A DNA stretch of 64,000 nt from Sphaerisporangium perillae (GTDB lineage Bacteria; Actinomycetota; Actinomycetes; Streptosporangiales; Streptosporangiaceae), in NCBI RefSeq assembly GCF_023276435.1, contig NZ_JALLPO010000010.1, positions 27,504 through 91,503 of the forward strand, written 5' to 3'. Made by a program: the position numbers and the translations under genes. The notes below the pieces were generated by a model that made no database searches, had not been told where the DNA came from, and saw only the letters and a list, made by a program, of their open reading frames with translations. Shown piece after piece: positions 57,531 through 64,000 of the stretch. Position 1 is the first letter of the stretch; every line of letters starts with the position of its first letter.

Positions 57531-58709
57531 TCAGGAGGCGAAGATCTCCTCGCGGGCCTGGTCGAGCGCGGCCAGGACGGCGCCGCGCAGCACCGGGCGG
57601 ACCTTCACCTCGCTGACCACCACCTCGGGCCTGATCGGGCAGATGCGCGCCACCGCCTCCTCGACCCGGTGGGTCAGGGCGGCCCCGCCGGCCCGGCCGA
57701 CCTCGCCGTTGAGCACGACCAGGGTCGGGTCCAGGACCACGCACACCGAGGCGACGCCGAGGGCGAGCCGGTGGGCCAGCTCGTCCAGGAACGCCGAGCC
57801 CGCGTCCCCGCCCTCGACGGCCGCGCGGACGGCGTCGGCCGCCGACCCTCCCGCGAAGCCGTGCGGCCCGGCCAGCTCGGCCACGGCCTCGGCGCTGATC
57901 AGGGACTGCAGGCCGCCGGCCAGCGACGGCATCCGCCCCGGGACGGCCTTGACGTCCTCGGCCAGGGGCACCCCGGGGACCGGCAGGTAGCCGATCTCGC
58001 CGGCGCTGCCCGAACGCCCTCGGTGCAGCCTGCCGCCGAGCACGACGGCGAGGCCCACGCCGCGCTCCACCCACAGCAGGACGAAGTCGTCGATCCCCTT
58101 GGCCGCGCCCTCGGACCGCTCGGCGATCGCCGCGAGGTTCACGTCGTTCTCTATGGCGACCGGCCGCCGCAGGTCGCGGGCGAGGGCCTGGTGGCTGCCC
58201 TCGTGCCAGCCGGGCAGGTCGAAGGAGAACCGCACGTCGCCGGTGCGCGGGTCCACCACGCCGGGAGTGCCGATCACGATGCCCTTGAGGCGGGACAGGG
58301 CGACCTTGCCCGAGCGGCAGGCCTTCGCGACCGCGCTGTGGACGAGCGCGACGGGATCGTCGTGGCCATTGGTGGAAACCGTCACCTCCGCCACGATTTC
58401 GCCATTGATATCGGCGATGGCGGTGGTGACGCTTTCAGGGCCGACATCCAGACCCGCCACATAGGCCGAGGACGGAATCACCCCGTAAAGCGCCGCATTG
58501 GGCCCCCGGTTCCCTGCCTGCTCCCCGACCACTTCGACCAGGCCGCGCTCTTCGAGCCGCGACAGCGTCTGGGAGGCGGTGACCTTGGACAAGCCGGTCA
58601 TCTCCCCGATCTGCCCCCTCGTCAGCGGGCCCGAGGCGAGCAGCAGCTCCAGCGCGGCGCGGTCGTTGATCTCCCGTAGCAACCTGGGCACGCCAGGACG
58701 TCGCTCCAT
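57531..58709 (-). CDS. ROK family repressor, copy 2
   Basis: A 392-residue ROK regulator closely related to the one at 49549-50757: both share GLSKVTAS/GLSKVTSG in the winged helix, ARLEDRGLVEV/SRLEERGLVEV, PSSAYVAGLDV and the DVRFSFDLP and IENDVNLAA stretches. It is divergent from a membrane-anchored EEP protein instead of an ABC transporter. The upstream sequence carries a 29-bp element that matches the one of copy 1, so the two probably regulate each other or overlapping targets. Confidence 0.9.
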   Translation of the reverse strand: MERRPGVPRLLREINDRAALELLLASGPLTRGQIGEMTGLSKVTASQTLSRLEERGLVEVVGEQAGNRGPNAALYGVIPSSAYVAGLDVGPESVTTAIADINGEIVAEVTVSTNGHDDPVALVHSAVAKACRSGKVALSRLKGIVIGTPGVVDPRTGDVRFSFDLPGWHEGSHQALARDLRRPVAIENDVNLAAIAERSEGAAKGIDDFVLLWVERGVGLAVVLGGRLHRGRSGSAGEIGYLPVPGVPLAEDVKAVPGRMPSLAGGLQSLISAEAVAELAGPHGFAGGSAADAVRAAVEGGDAGSAFLDELAHRLALGVASVCVVLDPTLVVLNGEVGRAGGAALTHRVEEAVARICPIRPEVVVSEVKVRPVLRGAVLAALDQAREEIFAS

Positions 58710-58782
58710 CGCAGGCTTTCTTGTCGTCGGTCCCCGTTGGTTTCATCACAATCGCGCTCGCGATGTGACACAACCAGTGCAC

Positions 58783-58811
58783 AGTAAAGCTTCCTGCCAG
58801 TTTAGCGGCAG
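58783..58811. promoter_or_regulatory. Element shared by both ROK gene promoters
   Basis: AGTAAAGCTTCCTGCCAG then TTTAGCGGCAG aligns with 50802-50830 at 22 of 29 positions in the same orientation relative to the ROK gene. The 3' part TTTAGCG(A/G)CAG is almost identical. It lies between the divergent starts of ROK copy 2 and the EEP gene. Confidence 0.55.
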
Positions 58812-58970
58812 GGTCCCCCGGAAACGGTCGCCCGTCGCGCGGCGTTCTGCACCGCCCCATCTTCGCCGTCCCGCCTGGCTTCCGCAGTCCCTGTGGGACC
58901 GTTCGCCGCCGCCCCTTGCCTTTGCCCGGGGTTGACCCGAGGATCGCTCATGTCTTCCTGAGGAGCATCC

Positions 58971-60941
58971 ATGGACGCGCCCGGCACCGGCACCTCCCCA
59001 TCGCGGGTCTGGCACGGCCCGTTCACCGCCCACCAGCGCGCGGTGATCCCGCTCGCCCTCGGCATCCTGCTGTTCACCGACGCGCTCCGGGTCTTCCTGC
59101 CGTCGCTCATCACGCTCTTCGGCCGTGCGGGAGACACTCCCCCCGAGCAGATGGGGCTGTACGCGGCTCTGTGGTTCGTCCTGCCGTTCGCCGCCGTCCC
59201 GCTCGCGCGGCCGCGCGGCCCCCGGCCCCTTCTGCTCGGTGGCGCGGTCCTCCTCGCCGTGGACCGCTTGGCGCTCCAGGCGACGGACGGCGGGAGACCC
59301 CAGCTCTACCTCGCGAGCGCCGGCGTCTCGTTCGGCCTGGTCTTCCTGTACGGCTGTGCGCTGACCATCCCCCGCAAAGCGGTCGCGAGCGGTCTGGCCG
59401 CCGGCCTCGCGGGCTCCGCCGTGATCCATCTGGCCCTCGACCAGGTGGATCTCGTCTGGCGCGACGGCCCGCTCCCCTGGCTCGCCGTCCTGGTCGTCTG
59501 CGCGGCCTTCCTGTGGTCCGTACGGCTCGCGCCCGCCTCCGATGACGTCGCCCCGGGCAGGCTCTGGTTCATCTTCGGCCTCGCCCTCGTCCTGAACGGC
59601 ATGTACCTGGAGACGATCGGCCTCGCGGGGTCTCTGACCGGTGACCACACGGCGCCGCCGGAGGTCGCGATTCTGACCGGAGCACTGGTCGCCGGCCAGC
59701 TCGGCATGGTCTCGTTCGCCATCTGGCCACCGCACCAATGGTGGATCTGCGTCATCGTGTTACCCGCGTCGGCACTCTTGATGATCCTGTCGTCCTCTCT
59801 GGCTCCCGCTCCGATGACCGCTGTGGTCCTGGGCGCCTGCCTGGCCATGGCAGGCATGCCGCCCGCGTCGTCACCCACGAGGAGCGGCCTCGCAATGCTC
59901 GGCGGGATGCTCGTCTTCCTGGTCACCGTGTTCGTCTACTACGCGAGCTATGACATCGACCTGGGATTCGCCAACAGCGGCGCGCCCGGTCTGGCGGCGG
60001 GCCTGATCACCGGGGTGGCGCTCACGGCGGTGAAGGGCAGGCGGGTGCTCCTCACCAGGCCGCATCGTTCCTGGAGGTTCGGGCTGATCGCCCTGACGGT
60101 CACGGTCGTCGCCGCCGTCTTGGCGTGGCGCCCCCTCCCCGGCGTACAGGCCAAGACCGGGGACGAGTTCACGCTGATCGCCTACAACATCCGGATGGGG
60201 TTCGGGCTGAAGGGCACCCTCGACCTCGACCGGATCGCCGCGTGGGCGCGGAGCGAGCGTCCCGATGTGGTGCTGCTCAGCGAGGTCGACCGGGGGTGGC
60301 TGCTCAACGGCGGCCACGACGACCTGGCCCGTATCGCCGCGGGGCTCGGCATGCGCTACCACTTCGCCCCCGCGGCCGATCCCCTGTGGGGCGACGCGAT
60401 CATCACGAACCTCCCGATCAGGCAGAGCGCCTCCCACCCGCTCGGCAGGCACGACCACCCGACCGGAGCGCAGGCCCAGGCGGTCGTCGTCGAGGTCGGC
60501 GGGAAGGAGGTCGGGATCGTCGGCACCCATCTGCAGGCTCCGCCCGGGCAGGCGCCCGAGGTCGCGGCCATCGTGCGGGATCTCGCGGCGGGCGGAAGCG
60601 CGGAGACGGCGGGAGCGGCGGCGCCGGGCGCGCGGACGCCGGTGGCGGGCACGCCCACGACGACGACGGGGAGCCCGGGAAGCCGCCGGCCGGTACTGCT
60701 GGCCGGGGATCTCAACACGACGCCCGCCGACCCGGAGATGCGGGTGCTGGAGGCGGCGGGGCTGTCGGATCCGCTCACGGCGCTGGGCAATCCCCTCACC
60801 TCCCCTGCGGACGCCCCGGTCCAGCGCATCGACCACGTGCTGGTGACCGCGGGGCTGGAGGTGCTGGAAGCCCGCGTGCCCGGCGTGACTTTCTCAGATC
60901 ATCGGCCCACCGTGGTCCGGATGCGCGTAACCGGGGTTTAA
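58971..60941 (+). CDS. Polytopic membrane protein with C-terminal endonuclease/exonuclease/phosphatase domain
   Basis: A 656-residue protein in two parts. Residues about 25-400 contain around ten hydrophobic segments (for example IPLALGILLFTDALRVFLPS and LAMLGGMLVFLVTVFVYYAS). Residues 400-656 form an EEP-fold domain: TLIAYNIRMGFG, VVLLSEVDRGW, VGIVGTHLQAPPG, VLLAGDLNTTP and FSDHRPTVVRM, with all usual catalytic Asp/His/Asn positions. The EEP part probably lies outside the membrane and hydrolyses a phosphodiester or phospholipid head group; the substrate is unknown. It contains a Thr/Gly/Pro-rich insert (PVAGTPTTTTGSPG). It is divergent from ROK copy 2. Confidence 0.85.
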   Translation: MDAPGTGTSPSRVWHGPFTAHQRAVIPLALGILLFTDALRVFLPSLITLFGRAGDTPPEQMGLYAALWFVLPFAAVPLARPRGPRPLLLGGAVLLAVDRLALQATDGGRPQLYLASAGVSFGLVFLYGCALTIPRKAVASGLAAGLAGSAVIHLALDQVDLVWRDGPLPWLAVLVVCAAFLWSVRLAPASDDVAPGRLWFIFGLALVLNGMYLETIGLAGSLTGDHTAPPEVAILTGALVAGQLGMVSFAIWPPHQWWICVIVLPASALLMILSSSLAPAPMTAVVLGACLAMAGMPPASSPTRSGLAMLGGMLVFLVTVFVYYASYDIDLGFANSGAPGLAAGLITGVALTAVKGRRVLLTRPHRSWRFGLIALTVTVVAAVLAWRPLPGVQAKTGDEFTLIAYNIRMGFGLKGTLDLDRIAAWARSERPDVVLLSEVDRGWLLNGGHDDLARIAAGLGMRYHFAPAADPLWGDAIITNLPIRQSASHPLGRHDHPTGAQAQAVVVEVGGKEVGIVGTHLQAPPGQAPEVAAIVRDLAAGGSAETAGAAAPGARTPVAGTPTTTTGSPGSRRPVLLAGDLNTTPADPEMRVLEAAGLSDPLTALGNPLTSPADAPVQRIDHVLVTAGLEVLEARVPGVTFSDHRPTVVRMRVTGV

Positions 60942-60961
60942 CAGGCGGGATAATCGACAAC

Positions 60962-61411
60962 ATGCGTCTTTCCGCCCGTGTCGACTACGCCCTTCGCGCC
61001 GCCGCCGAGTTGGCCGCCTCCGGCAGCGGCCCCACCACTGTGGGCGAGCTGGCCAAGGAACAGGAAATGCCCCCCAAGTACCTGGAGAACATCCTGCTCC
61101 AGATGCGCCGCGCGGGCCTGGTCCGCGGCCAGCGGGGCCCCGAGGGGGGCTACGTGCTCGCCAGGCCGGCCAGTGAGATCACCTTGGCGGACGTCATCCG
61201 CGCCGTGGACGGGCCGCTGGCCAACGTCCGGGGCGAGCGTCCCGAGCATGTCGGCTACCGGGGAGCGGCCCGCGCGCTGCAGCAGGTGTGGATCGCCCTT
61301 CGCGCCAGCGAGCGGGCGATCCTGGAGGAGGTCACGCTCGACCAGATCGCATCCGACGCCCTCCCCGACCGTGTGATGGAGCTCGTGGCCGACCCCGCCG
61401 CCTGGGACTGA
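60962..61411 (+). CDS. Rrf2 family transcriptional regulator without cysteines
   Basis: A 149-residue Rrf2-type DNA-binding protein: MRLSARVDYALRAAAELAAS, winged-helix segment VGELAKEQEMPPKYLENILL, and the wing LVRGQRGPEGGYVLARP. The three cysteines that ligate Fe-S clusters in IscR/NsrR/RsrR are absent; there is no Cys in the protein. It therefore resembles CymR-like or other redox-independent members. It is followed after 7 nt by nei2, suggesting joint expression. Confidence 0.88.
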   Translation: MRLSARVDYALRAAAELAASGSGPTTVGELAKEQEMPPKYLENILLQMRRAGLVRGQRGPEGGYVLARPASEITLADVIRAVDGPLANVRGERPEHVGYRGAARALQQVWIALRASERAILEEVTLDQIASDALPDRVMELVADPAAWD

Positions 61412-61418
61412 CCTCCCC

Positions 61419-62210
61419 GTGCCCGAGGGGGACGCCGTCTACCGGGCCGCGGCCAGGCTGCGGGCCGCCCTCGACGGCCGGGTGCTGACCCGCTCGGACT
61501 TCCGGGTGCCCCGGTACGCCACGGCGGACCTGACCGGCCGCGCGGTCCGCACGACCGTGTCACGGGGCAAGCACCTGCTCACCAGAGTGGACGGTGGGCT
61601 CACGATCCACACCCACCTGCGCATGGACGGAAGCTGGCGCGTCCAGCCGGCGGGGACGCCGCCACGCCGGGGCGACGTCGTGCGGCTACTCCTCGCCAAC
61701 GAGCGGTGGCAGGCGGTGGGGGTCAGGCTCGGCATGGTCGACCTGCTGCGCACCGATCAGGAAGACCGGGTCGTCGGCCATCTGGGGCCCGACCTGCTCG
61801 CCCCCGGCTGGGATGCCGAGCACGCGGCGCGGGCCGCGCGCAACATCGCCGGAAATCCGGACACGACCATCGCGGAAGCCCTGCTCGACCAGCGCAACGT
61901 GGCAGGCATCGGCACGATCTGGCGGGCCGAGACGCTGTTCCTGTCCGGGGTCTCACCGTTTCGGCCGGTCCGGGAGGTGGCGGGCCTGGAAAGGATGATG
62001 TCGCTGGCGCACCGGCTCATGGACGCCGCCAAGGACGAGCAGGGCGGGCCGGTGACCACGGGTGATCGGCGCCCCGGTCGGCGGCTGTGGGCGTACGGCC
62101 GGGCCGGACGCCCCTGTCTTCGCTGCGGCACCACGATGATCGGCGGTGAACTCGGGGCGCAGCCATACGAAAGACAGATCTTCTACTGTCCCGCCTGCCA
62201 GCCCCGTTAA
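61419..62210 (+). CDS. nei2: Endonuclease VIII-like DNA glycosylase Nei2
   Basis: A 263-residue Fpg/Nei-family glycosylase that removes oxidised pyrimidines. The catalytic Pro2-Glu3 follows the initiator (start MPEGDAVYRAAARLRAAL), Lys51 in SRGKHLL is the conserved lysine, NVAGIGTIWRAETLFLSGVS marks the H2TH domain, and a C-terminal zinc finger (CLRCGTTM, YCPACQ) closes it. The start codon is GTG at 61419, in agreement with the N-terminal Pro-Glu rule. The PEGDxV motif places it with mycobacterial Nei2. Confidence 0.93.
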   Translation: MPEGDAVYRAAARLRAALDGRVLTRSDFRVPRYATADLTGRAVRTTVSRGKHLLTRVDGGLTIHTHLRMDGSWRVQPAGTPPRRGDVVRLLLANERWQAVGVRLGMVDLLRTDQEDRVVGHLGPDLLAPGWDAEHAARAARNIAGNPDTTIAEALLDQRNVAGIGTIWRAETLFLSGVSPFRPVREVAGLERMMSLAHRLMDAAKDEQGGPVTTGDRRPGRRLWAYGRAGRPCLRCGTTMIGGELGAQPYERQIFYCPACQPR

Positions 62211-62300
62211 AACGGGCCCGGTCACCGGACAGCGTGCGAAACACGGACCATCACCAGGTGGGCATGTGTGACGGTCCGACGATCAGGACGGAAGCCGTAA

Positions 62301-62666
62301 CTACGCGGCGACCATGTCCTTGACTTCGGGAAAACCGTCGAACTCGGGGCCGGAGATCGTGGTGGACACGGTCTCGGCCATGGGCAGACGCTCGTGCTCG
62401 GGCACATCTGCCAGCACAGGTGCGTGTTGAAGCTCGGCCAGTGCGAACTGGTCGGAGACCTCTCGGAGCACCTGCGAAAGCGGCACGCCCAGGGCACCGC
62501 AGATCGAGGCGAGCAGCTCCGACGACGCCTCCTTCTGGCCACGCTCAACCTCGGACAGGTAGCCAAGGGAGACACGTGCCAGCGTGGAGACCTCACGCAG
62601 GGTGCGCGCCTGCCGCACCCGCAGCCGCCGCAGCACGTCACCGAGCAGCTGACGCAGCAGGACCAT
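62301..62666 (-). CDS. clgR: XRE-family stress regulator ClgR
   Basis: A 121-residue helix-turn-helix activator of clp protease and proteostasis genes in actinobacteria. The HTH is [20 protein letters not shown]. The C-terminus reads PEVKDMVAA; a terminal Ala-Ala is the degron recognised by ClpP in streptomycete ClgR, so turnover by its own targets is likely. The ATG at 62666 has GGGAGG 9 nt upstream; a longer frame to 62957 is not supported. Its position beside cinA/pgsA is the actinobacterial norm. Confidence 0.9.
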   Translation of the reverse strand: MVLLRQLLGDVLRRLRVRQARTLREVSTLARVSLGYLSEVERGQKEASSELLASICGALGVPLSQVLREVSDQFALAELQHAPVLADVPEHERLPMAETVSTTISGPEFDGFPEVKDMVAA

Positions 62667-62919
62667 CTGTCGCTCCCTCCCAGGCGCAGGCGTCTTCACG
62701 ACGTTCCGCGCGGTCGGTTCGTATCGCCCGTTCTTCGGGTGCGCCTCGTACATGCTCCTCGCCGTCATCGTTGGTTCGCTCGGCCCCTTTGCCGGGCGTA
62801 CGCCGGACGTGCTCCTCACCGATGGGTCACGAACCTCACTCACAGCTCCACCGTACCTGCATCGGCCAATGGGGGGGCAGAGCGTCGAGAGCATGTTCGC
62901 TGGTGACGTAACGCGGTAA
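62667..62919. other. clgR upstream region
   Basis: The 253-bp gap between clgR and cinA is of mixed composition. I find no ClgR-box of the CGCT-N5-GCG form, no terminator hairpin for cinA and no extra gene. The promoter of clgR must lie here. Confidence 0.5.
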
Positions 62920-63417
62920 TCATCCTGAATGTTCCCCCACATAGGCCTCCAGCACACCTCTCAGGAGATCCAAACCCTCCGTCACGGTGCTTTTGCGGAT
63001 CTCTTCCCGTGAGCCAGGCAAAAGAACATCGCGGTGCCATATCGCGTCCCCAGGGCCGCTGACGGCGATGTGGACGGTCCCCACGGCCTTGCCATCCTGC
63101 TCGTCGGGCCCGGCCACGCCGGTCACGGCGAGCCCGTACGTCGAACCGGTGACCCGCCGCACCCCGGCCGCCATGGCGGCGGCGACGTCCGGATGAACGG
63201 CACCCTCCCGATCGAGTAGATCTTTTGGCACGCCGAGCATCCGCGCCTTCAGATCGGTCGCGTAGACGATCACTCCGCCGCGGAAGGCGGCCGAGGCGCC
63301 GCTCGGCACGGTCAGCGCGGCGCCGATCAGCCCCGCCGTCAGCGACTCCGCCACCGCGATGGTGGCCTCCCGGCGCACCAGGAGGGCCAGCACGCCGGCG
63401 GCGAGGTCGGGGCTCAT
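62920..63417 (-). CDS. cinA: CinA C-terminal (nicotinamide-nucleotide amidase) protein
   Basis: A 165-residue stand-alone CinA C-terminal domain (PncC-type), which deamidates nicotinamide mononucleotide. Key stretches are [37 protein letters not shown] and [20 protein letters not shown]. The N-terminal COG1058 domain of full-length CinA is absent, as is usual in actinobacteria. Its ATG at 63417 overlaps the pgsA stop (ATGA). Confidence 0.92.
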   Translation of the reverse strand: MSPDLAAGVLALLVRREATIAVAESLTAGLIGAALTVPSGASAAFRGGVIVYATDLKARMLGVPKDLLDREGAVHPDVAAAMAAGVRRVTGSTYGLAVTGVAGPDEQDGKAVGTVHIAVSGPGDAIWHRDVLLPGSREEIRKSTVTEGLDLLRGVLEAYVGEHSG

Positions 63418-63986
63418 CCGCCGCGGGCCTTCTCGGCGACCTTGCGCAGCCGCACGGCCCGGATGACGTAGTCGAGGCCGGTCACCACGGTCACGGCCAG
63501 CGCGAGCCCCATCGCGGCCCACCTGAGCGCCTCGGGCATGCCGGGGAGGATGTAGAGCGCGATCGCCACGATCTGCAGCACGGTCTTGACCTTGCCGCCG
63601 TAGCTGGCCGGGATGACGCCGTGGCGGATCACCATGAAGCGCAGCACCGTGACGCCGATCTCCCTGAAGAGGATCGTCCCGGTCACCCACCAGGGCACCT
63701 CGGCCAGCAGCGACAGGGCGACCAGCGCGGCGCCGATGAGCGCCTTGTCCGCGATCGGGTCGGCGATCTTGCCGAAGTCGGTGATCAGGCCGTACCGCCG
63801 GGCCAGCCAGCCGTCGAGCTGGTCGGTCAGCGAGGCGAGCAGGAACACCAGGAGGGCCGCGTACCGCCAGCCCGTGCCGTCGACGAACATGCAGCCGACG
63901 AAGAAGGGGACGACCACCAGCCGGAGGACGGTCAGCACGTTGGCGATGTTCCACGGGCTCACCTGCCGCGCCACCGAGGCGGTCAT
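63414..63986 (-). CDS. pgsA: CDP-diacylglycerol--glycerol-3-phosphate 3-phosphatidyltransferase
   Basis: This integral membrane enzyme makes phosphatidylglycerol phosphate. The 190-residue protein has the CDP-alcohol phosphatidyltransferase signature DG-x2-AR-x8-G-x3-D-x3-D within DQLDGWLARRYGLITDFGK and the following ADPIADK, and about five to six membrane segments. It is cotranslated with cinA. The start ATG at 63986 is 14 nt before the window end, so the gene is complete but its promoter and partner genes are not visible. Confidence 0.93.
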   Translation of the reverse strand: MTASVARQVSPWNIANVLTVLRLVVVPFFVGCMFVDGTGWRYAALLVFLLASLTDQLDGWLARRYGLITDFGKIADPIADKALIGAALVALSLLAEVPWWVTGTILFREIGVTVLRFMVIRHGVIPASYGGKVKTVLQIVAIALYILPGMPEALRWAAMGLALAVTVVTGLDYVIRAVRLRKVAEKARGG

Positions 63987-64000
63987 CGGCTCGGTCCCGG

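Noticed and set aside
62667-62919. A ClgR auto-regulatory box upstream of clgR
   Set aside because: No CGCT-N5-GCG match; the nearest candidates have wrong spacing.

Overview
The window is 64 kb of very GC-rich DNA. Real genes have strongly G/C-biased third codon positions and many open frames run antisense to them, which indicates an actinobacterium. Gene content and order point to a Streptomyces/Streptosporangium-like organism: hflX, dapF, miaA, miaB, gluABCD, rny, recX, recA, DUF3046, lhr, nei2, clgR, cinA and pgsA lie in the order known from actinobacterial chromosomes. I would guess Streptosporangiales, but the sequence alone does not prove the family. This is core chromosome with small accessory insertions. 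I see no rRNA, tRNA, CRISPR array, prophage or complete insertion sequence.

Layout. 0.1-2.6 kb: hflX and a DUF4097 lipoprotein (minus strand). 2.7-9.3 kb: a glyoxylate/glycolate operon (malate synthase aceB, glcD, glcE, glcF, IclR regulator), all translationally coupled or closely spaced, with a twin palindromic operator in front. 9.3-12.3 kb: a two-domain VOC protein with decayed duplicates of its 3' end beside it, an SPFH/band-7 lipoprotein, a cluster of DnaA-box-like repeats and a membrane-anchored protein. 12.3-14.8 kb: response regulator, histidine kinase and a secreted PepSY protein. 14.9-24.7 kb: secreted HNH nuclease, SDR enzyme and large helical-repeat protein, then dapF-miaA-ogt, an extradiol-dioxygenase-like protein, a CAP-domain protein and a Pro-rich repeat protein that overlaps the end of miaB.

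24.6-39 kb: miaB, the glutamate ABC transporter gluABCD with intercistronic hairpins, an orphan solute-binding protein, an S9 peptidase-like protein that appears to lack its serine nucleophile, rny, an F420-dependent oxidoreductase, and recX-recA-DUF3046. recA has both a LexA box and a RecA-independent (PafBC-type) promoter. 39-48.5 kb: the giant helicase gene lhr behind what looks like a second PafBC-type promoter, then a SARP/AfsR-like regulator convergent with an FAD monooxygenase. 48.6-58.8 kb: a VanX-like dipeptidase, then an amino-sugar uptake cluster (solute-binding protein, two permeases, GH3 hexosaminidase) bracketed by two paralogous ROK repressors that share an upstream element. 59-64 kb: a membrane-anchored endonuclease/exonuclease/phosphatase-fold protein, an Rrf2 regulator with nei2, clgR, cinA and pgsA.

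How they work together: one block feeds C2 compounds (glycolate, glyoxylate) into malate; one block takes up glutamate; one takes up and cleaves chitin or peptidoglycan oligosaccharides; and a dispersed set (recA, recX, lhr, nei2, ogt, clgR) serves DNA repair and stress. The accessory pockets hold gene remnants (VOC tails, a DUF397 tail, a PIN-domain tail, an IS605-like end), which mark sites of past insertion and deletion.
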